Shown here: in pieces, positions 1 through 7,096 of the stretch
Layout of the letters: every line of letters begins with the position of its first letter
How positions within the stretch are numbered: position 1 is the stretch's first letter
NCBI GenBank assembly: GCA_965183875.1
Contig: CBCYMK010000026.1
Location: forward strand, 1 to 16,377
Length of the DNA: 16,377 nucleotides
DNA from: UBA6772 sp965183875
Lineage (GTDB): Bacteria > Bacteroidota > Bacteroidia > Flavobacteriales > UBA7430
Direction: 5' to 3'
Translations under genes and position numbers: made by a program
Notes under the pieces: model-generated
Told to the model about the DNA's origin: nothing
Databases searched by the model: none
What the model saw: the letters and a program-made list of their open reading frames with translations, nothing else

Positions 1-960
1 GTCTTGCGGTCAAATGGTCGGTTAAGGACTAGGATGGAGAATGACTAATTAAAAAACGAAGGACGAAGACGAAGACGAAATGAAGAGAAAAAAGTCGAGC
101 AGTCTTGCGGTCAAATGGTCGGTTAAGGACTAGGATGGAGAATGACTGATTAAAAACGAAGGACAAAGACGAAGACGAAATGAAGAGAAAAAAGTCGAGC
201 AGTCTTGCGGTCAAATGAGTCGATTAAGGACTAGGATGGAGAATGACTAATTAAAAAACGAAGGACGAAGACGAAGACGAAATGAAGAGAAAAAAGTCGA
301 GCAGTCTTGCGGTCAAATGAGTCGATTAAGGACTAGGATGGAGACAAGAAGTGACTGATTAAAAACGAAGGACAAAGACGAAGACGAAATGAAGAGAAAA
401 AAGTCGAGCAGTCTTGCGGTCAAATGAGTCGATTAAGGACTAGGATGGAGAATGACTAATTAAAAAACGAAGGACAAAGACGAAGACGAAATGATGAGAA
501 AAAAGTCAAAAGATCGTGCAGTCCATAGGTCGGTTAAGGAGTAGGATGGAGAATGACTAATTAAAAAACGAAGGACAAAGACGAAGACGAAATGATGAGA
601 AAAAAGTCAAAAGATCGTGCAGTCCATAGGTCGGTTAAGGAGTAGGATGGAGAATGACTAATTAAAAAACGAAGGACAAAGACGAAGACGAAATGAAGAG
701 AAAAAAGTCGAGCAGTCTTGCGGTAAAATGAGTCGATTAAGGACTAGGATGGAGACAAGAAGTGACTGATTAAAAACGAAGGACAAAGACGAAGACGAAA
801 TGAAGAGAAAAAAGTCGAGCAGTCTTGCGGTCAAATGAGTCGATTAAGGACTAGGATGGAGAATGACTAATTAAAAAACGAAGGACAAAGACGAAGACGA
901 AATGATGAGAAAAAAGTCAAAAGATCGTGCAGTCCATAGGTCGGTTAAGGAGTAGGATGG
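1..960 (+). repeat. Satellite-like tandem array, block 1 (~10 units of 93-110 nt)
   Basis: Directly repeated units begin at about 1, 102, 202, 304, 411, 521, 622, 715, 822 and 932, so spacing is 93-110 nt. The first unit starts at the window edge, so the array probably extends to the left. Each unit has a GTCTTGCGGTC (or GTCCATAGGTCGG) head, then GATTAAGGACTAGGATGGAG, then TGACTAATTAAAAAACGAAG, then a short run of hexamers (GACGAA/GACAAA), then GAAATGAAGAGAAAAAAGTC. Units touch with no unique spacer, which argues against CRISPR. Reading frames across it are low-complexity translations of the repeat, and I see no gene here. All units point the same way, and their + strand is purine-rich. Confidence 0.93.
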
Positions 961-961
961 G

Positions 962-1027
962 CTTCGAGTGCCTCAGCCTGACAAAAAATGCTCTGTATTC
1001 TGACTCCAAGCTTTTTATTCTTCTTTT
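962..1027 (+). repeat. Array-closing tail module, copy 1
   Basis: Directly after the last GGATGG of block 1 comes CTTCGAGTGCCTCAGCC, then TGACAAA, a short AT stretch, and a run of heptads of the TCTGTAT type ending in a T-rich segment. The same module follows the end of block 3 at 6934. The first part resembles the CTTCGA...CTCAGCCTGACA intergenic repeats that I recall as common in Bacteroidota. That link is from memory. The remaining ~40 bp before the next gene show no clear TAnnTTTG promoter. Confidence 0.75.
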
Positions 1028-1065
1028 CGTACCTTACTAGAATACTTATATAATATAATCTTACT

Positions 1066-3597
1066 ATGAAATATTTAATCCTAGCTCTATTGAGCAGCCA
1101 AAGTATAATGGCACAAATAAGCGATAATTTCTCTGATGGAGATTTTACAGAAAACCCTAAATGGTTCGGGAATACACAAAATTTCGAGGTAGATACTAAT
1201 TATCAATTGCATCTTATTGCCCCAGCTATAACCGGGAATTCCTATTTGTGTTTTGAAAGTAATATACTAGAAAATTCCACTTGGGAAATCTCATTAAAAA
1301 TGGACTTTAATCCATCTTCTTCTAATTATTTAGACTGGTATATATTAGCTAGTGACACCGTTCTAGAACAAAGTAATGAGGCCTACTTTATACGAATTGG
1401 TGGTACAGGAGACCAAATAATTCTTTATAAAAAAGAAGGTGAACAAAATACAATGCTGATAGAAAGCACAGAGGCAATTGTCAATACAAATCCGGTAGAC
1501 ATACGCTTGAAAGTAACAAGAGAAATTGGAGGGAATCTTACTATGTGGGTAGATTTATTAAACGATACAAATTGGAGTTTTATTGGAACTACCACAGACA
1601 CAACCGAAATAAACACTCGCTATTCGGGCATCAATTGTAAGTACACCTCTACAAGAAGCAATAAGTTTTACTTCGATGATTTTAATATCGATGGAACACC
1701 TTTTATTGATAGTATTCCACCAGAATTAGTGACCGTAGAACTCATGGATTCCTCTAGTATTTTATTGGAGTTTAACAATAAAGAAGAACTAGAATTGACA
1801 AATCATCAGTTTGAAATTATACCCAATATAAACTTCCCGAGTTCGATTAATCAGACTGAAAATTTAACCCTCTTACAATACGACAACAACTTTCCTGTTA
1901 ATGAAGATTTTCAATTAAAAATCACTTCTATTAGTGATTCAATAGGGAATTTTATGAGCGATACAATTATCGATTTCTACCTACAAGAACACCAACGGTT
2001 TGACCTAATTATAAATGAGCTTATGGTGGATCCAGAACCCTTAGTTCAGCTAGAAAACATAGAATATATAGAACTTTATAATAGAGCAGCCTACACGATA
2101 AATCTCATCAACTGGGTCTTAGTTATAGATGCTAAGGAATACCAAATAGATTCGCGAAGCCTGAAGTCAAATGAGTATTTAATTATCCATAATGCAAATG
2201 ATTCTTTGTTTTTCACAGAGCAAAACTCTTATTCTATCCCATATTCTAACTTGAATAATACAGAGGGTTATATTGGTTTATTTGATAACGATGAGGAACT
2301 TATTCACGAAGTTTATTACTATAAAAACTGGTATAAAAATACGAACAAAGAAAATGGAGGATGGTCTTTAGAAATGATGGACTACAACAATTATTGTACA
2401 GGAACAGAAAATTGGAATGCCTGTGAAAATACATTTGGTGGGAGTCCGGGCTTACCCAATAGCACACTACAAATAAACCCAGACAGTACCAAACCCAAAC
2501 TAACCAAAATCACTATTCTAGGAGAGGAGGAAATTCAATTAAACTGGTCGGAAAACCTATACGACTCTACCCTTTACCTATTTAATTCCTATGAGTTCTC
2601 TAATGGGTTAATCCCACAAGAAATTCATCACTTTATGGATGAAACAAGGATCCAATTTTTCGGAGCTATTAGCCCAAACATAAGCAACCAAATAAATATT
2701 ACAGAGCTGAAAGACTGTCAAGGAAACACAAATTCTATACGAGAAGAATTTACCCTTGGAGTTTGGCCTGAATACAATCAAATTATCATCAATGAAATTC
2801 TGTTTAATCCTAAAACAGACGGCTATGATTATATAGAGTTATACAACAAATCAGACAGCTCTATTGATTTTTCCAAATTACTCATAGGAAACTACGAATC
2901 TCAACAAGAGTCAATCCTAAACACCGAAATTATAAGCGAATCTATATATTCAATACCAGCGAAAAGTTATGTGGTTTTGTGTAAAGACACCACGTGGCTA
3001 AGTACAAACTACAATAGAGATGCTGAGGCTATTTATATGGAACTAAACCATCTTCCAAGTTTTCCAAATAGTGAGGGATCGATAGCCATTAGTGATATCG
3101 CTTATCAATTGATAAACACAGTAAACTACACCGAAGAGCAGCATTTTCCGCTATTAGAAGATGTAGATGGGGTTGCTTTAGAACGACTGAACCCCGAAAG
3201 TGAACAATGGTTTTCGGCTGCTTCGACAAATAATTATGGCTCGCCAGGAAAGGAGAATTCTCAATTTATTTATCAGAAGAAATCAAAGGCTACACTAATT
3301 GTAGAACCCGAAATTTTCAGCCCAAACAACGATGGAGAAAAAGATTTTACCAGTATTGTATTGCAACTGGAAGAATCTGCTAAAACAAGTATTTACATCT
3401 ACAATAAACAGGGGCATATGGTAAAACTAGTTTGTAAAAATGAACTGGTGAACTCCAATGCTAATTGGATATGGAATGGCCTAGATTCTGATGCTTTTAG
3501 ACTCCCAATTGGGATTTATATTCTAGTAGCAGAGATGATAAATGGAAATGGAGAAGTGGAAATTCTACAAGAGCCTATTGTAATCTCAGGGTATTAA
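1066..3597 (+). CDS. Secreted lamin-tail-domain (LTD) surface protein with C-terminal FlgD-like module
   Basis: An 843-residue protein with a short hydrophobic signal peptide (about residues 1-16, ending near IMA|Q). In order there appear to be: an N-terminal beta-rich domain (about 18-205, concanavalin/LamG-like by pattern); an Ig-like segment; a first lamin-tail domain opening at about 314 with LIINELMVDPEP and EYIELYN; a second Ig-like segment from about 475; a second lamin-tail domain from about 573 with IIINEILFNP and DYIELYN; and a C-terminal module from about 750 with EIFSPNNDGEKDF and LPIGIYIL. That last module is typical of Bacteroidota surface proteins and may act as a type IX secretion signal, but this is inferred. 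Specific function is unknown; adhesion or cell-surface binding is plausible. The gene is flanked by repeat arrays on both sides and its TAA stop coincides with the start of block 2. No terminator was seen. Confidence 0.85.
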   Translation: MKYLILALLSSQSIMAQISDNFSDGDFTENPKWFGNTQNFEVDTNYQLHLIAPAITGNSYLCFESNILENSTWEISLKMDFNPSSSNYLDWYILASDTVLEQSNEAYFIRIGGTGDQIILYKKEGEQNTMLIESTEAIVNTNPVDIRLKVTREIGGNLTMWVDLLNDTNWSFIGTTTDTTEINTRYSGINCKYTSTRSNKFYFDDFNIDGTPFIDSIPPELVTVELMDSSSILLEFNNKEELELTNHQFEIIPNINFPSSINQTENLTLLQYDNNFPVNEDFQLKITSISDSIGNFMSDTIIDFYLQEHQRFDLIINELMVDPEPLVQLENIEYIELYNRAAYTINLINWVLVIDAKEYQIDSRSLKSNEYLIIHNANDSLFFTEQNSYSIPYSNLNNTEGYIGLFDNDEELIHEVYYYKNWYKNTNKENGGWSLEMMDYNNYCTGTENWNACENTFGGSPGLPNSTLQINPDSTKPKLTKITILGEEEIQLNWSENLYDSTLYLFNSYEFSNGLIPQEIHHFMDETRIQFFGAISPNISNQINITELKDCQGNTNSIREEFTLGVWPEYNQIIINEILFNPKTDGYDYIELYNKSDSSIDFSKLLIGNYESQQESILNTEIISESIYSIPAKSYVVLCKDTTWLSTNYNRDAEAIYMELNHLPSFPNSEGSIAISDIAYQLINTVNYTEEQHFPLLEDVDGVALERLNPESEQWFSAASTNNYGSPGKENSQFIYQKKSKATLIVEPEIFSPNNDGEKDFTSIVLQLEESAKTSIYIYNKQGHMVKLVCKNELVNSNANWIWNGLDSDAFRLPIGIYILVAEMINGNGEVEILQEPIVISGY

Positions 3598-3772
3598 AAA
3601 CAAAGGAAAAAGACGAAGACAAAGTGATGATTTTAAGAAAAAGTCAAAAGGTCGGTTAAGGACTATGACTGATTAAAAAACGAAGACGAAGACTAAGACT
3701 AAGTGATGATTTTAAGAAAGGTCGTGCAGTCTTGCGGTCAAATGGGTCGTTAAAGACTAGGATGGAGAAATG

Positions 3773-3790
3773 TCCCGATAGCTATCGGGA
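3773..3790. repeat. 18-bp perfect palindrome, copy 1
   Basis: TCCCGATAGCTATCGGGA is its own reverse complement. It follows GGATGGAGAAATG of the repeat unit and is followed by AGGGATGAGG. It could form a hairpin or be a protein-binding site. There is no T-run, so it is not an obvious terminator. Confidence 0.9.
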
Positions 3791-3872
3791 AGGGATGAGG
3801 AGGAAATGACTGATTAAAAACGAAGACGAAGACGAAGACGAAATGAAGATTTGATAATGTTGAAATGAGGAA

Positions 3873-3905
3873 GTAGGTAGTAGGTAGTAGGTAGTAGGTA
3901 GTAGG
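3873..3905 (+). repeat. Perfect heptanucleotide tandem repeat (GTAGGTA, 4.7 copies)
   Basis: Four complete copies of GTAGGTA plus GTAGG lie in tandem inside block 2. A short related piece (GAGGTAGTAGGAAATT) appears near 6751 in block 3. It is a candidate slippage site, but no reading frame or promoter is placed to be switched by it. Confidence 0.9.
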
Positions 3906-3976
3906 AAATTAAAAAAACAAAAGGTCTTGCAGTCTTGCGGTCAGATGAGTCTGTTAAGGACTAGGATGGAGAAATG

Positions 3977-3994
3977 TCCCGATAGCTATCGGGA
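3977..3994. repeat. 18-bp perfect palindrome, copy 2
   Basis: TCCCGATAGCTATCGGGA again, in the same local context as copy 1 (GGATGGAGAAATG before, AGGGATGAGG after). It lies about 30 bp from the T-run of the SRP RNA terminator. Confidence 0.9.
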
Positions 3995-4017
3995 AGGGAT
4001 GAGGAAAAAAAAGGCAC

Positions 4018-4025
4018 AAAAAAAA
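4018..4025 (-). terminator. T-run terminator of SRP RNA
   Basis: On the minus strand the closing helix of the SRP RNA (3' side CTTGCCC) is followed at once by eight Ts, then GTGCC and another eight Ts (4005-4012). The RNA's own terminal helix would serve as the terminator stem. Confidence 0.7.
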
Positions 4026-4122
4026 GGGCAAGCTACTTAAATCACAGTGCTCAACCCTCTACCCTTGCTGCGTTCCCGCCCTGGGGGAATTCGAGGGGAG
4101 CGACTTGTCTAAGACTTGCCCC
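4026..4122 (-). ncRNA. ffs: Signal recognition particle RNA (small bacterial type, 4.5S)
   Basis: This ~97-nt RNA pairs with Ffh in co-translational membrane targeting. The 5' GGGCAAG pairs with 3' CUUGCCC to close the helix. The apical Ffh-binding hairpin is recognisable as GGGCGGGAACGCAGCAAGGG: a GGAA tetraloop closed by GCG/CGC, followed by the AGCA of the asymmetric internal loop. The long quasi-symmetric arms (CCCCUCGAAUUCCCCC versus the GGGUAGAGGGUUGAG side) fit a rod-like fold with no Alu domain. A TATCTTTG promoter box precedes it and a T-run follows. It lies downstream of glycyl-tRNA synthetase on the same strand but as its own unit. The ends are estimated to within a few nt. Confidence 0.93.
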
Positions 4123-4125
4123 GCG

Positions 4126-4133
4126 CAAAGATA
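4126..4133 (-). promoter_or_regulatory. -7 box of SRP RNA promoter (TATCTTTG)
   Basis: TATCTTTG matches the Bacteroidota sigma-ABfr -7 consensus TAnnTTTG exactly and ends 3 nt before the estimated 5' end of the SRP RNA. No convincing -33 TTTG was found at the usual spacing. Confidence 0.7.
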
Positions 4134-4191
4134 CTAATCTTTGGTTTTTGAACTACCTAAAACTTAGAAATATTAAACAAATTATGGGCAC

Positions 4192-4221
4192 AAAAAAATC
4201 CCTTCGTAAAACGAAGGGATT
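4192..4221 (-). terminator. Rho-independent terminator after glycyl-tRNA synthetase
   Basis: On the minus strand a 10-bp perfect stem (AATCCCTTCG / CGAAGGGATT) with a 5-nt loop is followed by Ts. It starts 28 bp after the stop codon. It separates the synthetase transcript from the SRP RNA gene. Confidence 0.92.
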
Positions 4222-4248
4222 CAATAGTATAAGTGAATTTTCAGCTCT

Positions 4249-5790
4249 TTATAGTTTCGATAAATTATGGCGAATACTAACGGCTTTGTCTATGATATCT
4301 CTAACAGCACCCATAGAAACACGTTCTTGCTCCATGCTATCTCTATGACGAATTGTAACACAATTATCGTTCACAGTATCGTTGTCTATAGTAATACAGA
4401 AAGGAGTTCCGTTTGCATCTTGTCTGCGGTAACGGCGACCAATAGAATCTTTTTCTTCTATGGTACAGTTAAATTCTAACTTCAACTCATCGTATAATTT
4501 ACGTGCCAATTCCGGAAGACCATCCTTTTTAGTTAAAGGTAGAATAGCTGCTTTTACAGGCGCTAAAACTGGAGGTAAAGCCAATACAATTCTTGTATCG
4601 TTCTCACCAATTTTCTCTTCTTTATACGCATTACACATGGTTAATAAGAACATGCGATCTACCCCAATAGAAGTTTCTACTACGTAGGGAGTATAGCTCT
4701 CGTTTATCTCTGGATCGAAATACTGAACCTTTCTACCCGAGTGTTCTTGGTGTGCTTTTAAATCGAAGTCTGTACGAGAGTGAATCCCTTCAACTTCTTT
4801 AAATCCGAAAGGGAATTGGTATTCTATATCTGTAGCAGCATTTGCATAATGTGCTAATTTTTCGTGGTCGTGGAAACGGTATTTCTTAGTATCTACTCCT
4901 AAAGAAAGGTGCCATTTATGACGTGTTTCTTTCCAGTGTTCGTACCATTTCATCTCTTCTCCTGGACGTACAAAGAATTGCATTTCCATTTGTTCGAATT
5001 CGCGCATACGGAAGATAAACTGACGAGCTACAATTTCATTACGGAAAGCTTTCCCTATTTGAGCTATCCCAAAAGGTACTTTCATACGTCCAGTTTTCTG
5101 AACGTTTAGGAAATTTACAAAAATCCCTTGAGCCGTTTCTGGACGCAACCAAAGATCAGTAGAACCATCTGCAGTAGCACCCATTTTGGTTCCAAACATC
5201 AAGTTAAACTGACGTACTTCAGTCCAATTAGCTGTTCCCGAAACAGGGCATTTTATTTCCAACTCTTCAATAAGCGCTTTTACATCGTCTAAGTCTTCTT
5301 TTTCTAAACTACCGTTTAAGCGTTTAGAAATAGCAGCCATCTTTTCTTTATAACCTAAAACTCTAGGGTTGGTTTCTAAGAATTGAGGCTCATCAAAATC
5401 ATCGCCGAAACGCTTTACAGCTTTCTTTACTTCTTTGGCTATTTTACCTTCTATCTTAGCAATAAAATCTTCAACCAATACATCGGCACGATAACGTTTT
5501 TTGGAGTCTTTATTATCTATAAGAGGGTCGCTAAATGCATCTACGTGACCCGAAGCTTTCCAAGTAGTAGGATGCATAAAAATAGCAGAATCTATCCCTA
5601 CTATATTCTCGTTCATCTTTACCATTGAAGCCCACCAGTAGTCTTTGATGTTTTTCTTTAGTTCTGATCCGTTAGAACCGTAATCGTAAACAGCCGCCAA
5701 GCCATCGTATAATTCACTCGATTGAAATACATATCCGTACTCTTTAGAGTGCGCTATAACTTTCTTAAAAATATCGTCTTGATTTGCCAT
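4249..5790 (-). CDS. glyS: Glycine--tRNA ligase (single-chain class II type)
   Basis: This enzyme charges tRNA-Gly with glycine using ATP in the cytosol. The 513-residue length fits the homodimeric (eukaryote/archaea-like) GlyRS found in Bacteroidota rather than the alpha2beta2 enzyme. Visible class II signatures: a motif 1 region around GHVDAFSDP (81-89), LRPETAQGIF (215-224), motif 2 FRNEI with REFEQMEMQFF (249-273), and motif 3 GVDRMF (376-381). A C-terminal anticodon-binding domain follows from about 408 (LPPVLAPVKAAILPL). The ATG start gives the expected MANQDD N-terminus and lies 5 nt below a TATTTTTG box, so the message may be nearly leaderless. It is monocistronic, with a strong terminator downstream. 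Nothing is missing from the catalytic core. Confidence 0.97.
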   Translation of the reverse strand: MANQDDIFKKVIAHSKEYGYVFQSSELYDGLAAVYDYGSNGSELKKNIKDYWWASMVKMNENIVGIDSAIFMHPTTWKASGHVDAFSDPLIDNKDSKKRYRADVLVEDFIAKIEGKIAKEVKKAVKRFGDDFDEPQFLETNPRVLGYKEKMAAISKRLNGSLEKEDLDDVKALIEELEIKCPVSGTANWTEVRQFNLMFGTKMGATADGSTDLWLRPETAQGIFVNFLNVQKTGRMKVPFGIAQIGKAFRNEIVARQFIFRMREFEQMEMQFFVRPGEEMKWYEHWKETRHKWHLSLGVDTKKYRFHDHEKLAHYANAATDIEYQFPFGFKEVEGIHSRTDFDLKAHQEHSGRKVQYFDPEINESYTPYVVETSIGVDRMFLLTMCNAYKEEKIGENDTRIVLALPPVLAPVKAAILPLTKKDGLPELARKLYDELKLEFNCTIEEKDSIGRRYRRQDANGTPFCITIDNDTVNDNCVTIRHRDSMEQERVSMGAVRDIIDKAVSIRHNLSKL

Positions 5791-5795
5791 AGCTG

Positions 5796-5803
5796 CAAAA
5801 ATA
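5796..5803 (-). promoter_or_regulatory. -7 box upstream of glyS (TATTTTTG)
   Basis: TATTTTTG fits TAnnTTTG. It ends 5 nt before the ATG, so a start of transcription at the usual distance would fall on or beside the start codon. The -33 element is not clear. Confidence 0.5.
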
Positions 5804-5861
5804 CTAAATTGAATTTGTTTAAAGGATACTTAAGTTCGTATTACTTTTTTTTAAAAATTTA

Positions 5862-6933
5862 GTGATGAGTGAAGAAAGATGAGGGATGAGGAGGAAATGA
5901 CTGATTAAAAAACGAAGACAAAGACGAAGACGAAATGATGGGGAAAAAAGTCGTGCAGTCTTGCGGTCAGATGAGTCGGTTAGGGACTAGGATGGAGAAA
6001 TGTCCCGATAGCTATCGGGAAGGGAAAAAGTCAAAAGGTCTTGCGGTCAGACGAGTCTGTTAAAGACTATTATGAAGAATGAATGACTAATTAAAAAAAC
6101 GAAGGACGAAGACAAAGACGAAATGATGGGGAAAAAAGTCTTGCAGTCTTGCGGTCAAATGAGTCAGTAGAGACTATTATGAAGAATGAATGACTAATTA
6201 AAAAACGAAGACAAAGACTAAGACGAAATGATGGGGAAAAAAGTCTTGCAGTCTTGCGGTCAAATGAGTCAGTAGAGACTATTATGAAGAATGAATGACT
6301 AATTAAAAAAACGAAGACTAAGACGAAGACGAAATGATGGGGAAAAAAGTCGTGCAGTCTTGCGGTCAGATGAGTCAGTAGAGACTATTATGAAGAATGA
6401 ATGACTAATTAAAAAACGAAGACTAAGACTAAGACGAAATGATGGGGAAAAAAGTCTTGCAGTCTTGCGGTCAAATGAGTCAGTAGAGACTATTATGAAG
6501 AATGAATGACTAATTAAAAAAACTAAGACTAAGACGAAATGATGGGGAAAAAAGTCTTGCAGTCTTGCGGTCAAATGAGTCAGTAGAGACTATTATGAAG
6601 AATGAATGACTAATTAAAAAACGAAGACAAAGACTAAGACGAAATGATGGGGAAAAAAGTCTTGCAGTCTTGCGGTCAAATGAGTCAGTAGAGACTATTA
6701 TGAAGAATGAATGACTAATTAAAAAAACGAAGACTAAGACGAAGACGTAATGAGGTAGTAGGAAATTTTAAAAAAAATCAAAAGGTCTTGCGGTCAAATG
6801 AGTCTGTTAAGGACTAGGATGGATAGAAGAAATGACTGATTAAAAAACGAAGGACGAAGACAAAGACGAAATGATGTGGAAAAAAAGTCGTGCAGTCTTG
6901 CAGTCAAATGGGTCTGTTAAGGACTAGGATGGA
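5862..6933 (+). repeat. Satellite-like tandem array, block 3 (~10 units of ~105 nt)
   Basis: Units of the same family as block 1, with GTCTTGCGG or GTCTTGCAG heads at 5958, 6038, 6146, 6251, 6357, 6462, 6562, 6667, 6785 and 6895. Spacing between 6146 and 6667 is 100-106. Here the head is followed by AGTCAGTAGAGACTATTATG instead of the block 1 GATTAAGGACTAGG form, so this block has its own homogenised subtype. The first part (AGGGATGAGGAGGAAATGAC) matches the sequence that follows the palindrome in block 2. The + strand is purine-rich. No gene is seen; open frames here are repeat translations. The ~60 bp between the glyS promoter box and the array hold nothing recognised. Confidence 0.93.
6003..6020. 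repeat. 18-bp perfect palindrome, copy 3
   Basis: TCCCGATAGCTATCGGGA, again after GGATGGAGAAATG and before AGGG. It is placed in the repeat unit at the same point as the two copies in block 2. Confidence 0.9.
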
Positions 6934-7059
6934 CTTCGAGTGCCTCAGCCTGACAAATAATGCTCTGTATTCTGTATTCCTACTCTTGTATTCTTCTTTT
7001 TCAGTAGGTGGGAAAAGAGTGTGGTAAAACGTAAGCAGGAAAGAAAATGGACTAGAAGA
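6934..7059 (+). repeat. Array-closing tail module, copy 2, with degenerate heptads
   Basis: Block 3 ends GGACTAGGATGGA and is followed by the same CTTCGAGTGCCTCAGCC module as block 1, then TGACAAATAATG, then heptads TCTGTAT, TCTGTAT, TCCTACT, CTTGTAT and TCTTCTT. From 7022 come TGGTAAA ACGTAAG, which belong to the other heptad family (see 9844). The stretch ends at the IS target duplication. No gene is seen. Confidence 0.75.
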
Positions 7060-7067
7060 AACGAGAA
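7060..7067. repeat. Target site duplication, left (AACGAGAA)
   Basis: The 8-bp AACGAGAA is repeated exactly at 8407-8414, directly outside the IS inverted repeats. Eight base pairs is usual for IS256-family insertion. Confidence 0.9.
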
Positions 7068-7093
7068 GGGAGTGTAATTTAAACTCTGTCTGA
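7068..7093 (+). repeat. IS terminal inverted repeat, left
   Basis: It matches the right end at 21 of 26 positions. The inner 12 bases (AACTCTGTCTGA) and the outer GTGTAA are identical. Confidence 0.88.
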
Positions 7094-7096
7094 TGG

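Larger units (their letters stand above)
3598..4012 (+). repeat. Satellite-like array, block 2 (3-4 degenerate units)
   Basis: This is the same ~105-nt family as block 1, more diverged. GTCTTGCGG heads lie at 3729 and 3932, and a partial unit starts immediately after the TAA stop of the LTD gene. Two units carry an 18-bp palindrome (3773 and 3977). One is interrupted by a heptanucleotide run (3873-3905). The block ends where the SRP RNA terminator begins. No gene is seen in it. Confidence 0.85.

Noticed and set aside
29..214. Minus-strand open frame of 61 codons in block 1, and a similar 91-codon one at 6299-6574
   Set aside because: They are translations of the repeat unit, low in complexity, and broken by length changes between units. 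No promoter or conserved start is seen.
1..960. Possible CRISPR array
   Set aside because: Repeats are contiguous 93-110 nt units without unique spacers of even length, and no cas gene is present.
3773..3790. Palindrome as a rho-independent terminator for the LTD gene
   Set aside because: No T-run follows on either strand, and the same palindrome recurs inside repeat units away from gene ends.
3873..3905. Phase-variation switch based on GTAGGTA copies
   Set aside because: The run is not in a reading frame or between promoter elements of any gene I can identify, so no switching target is visible.
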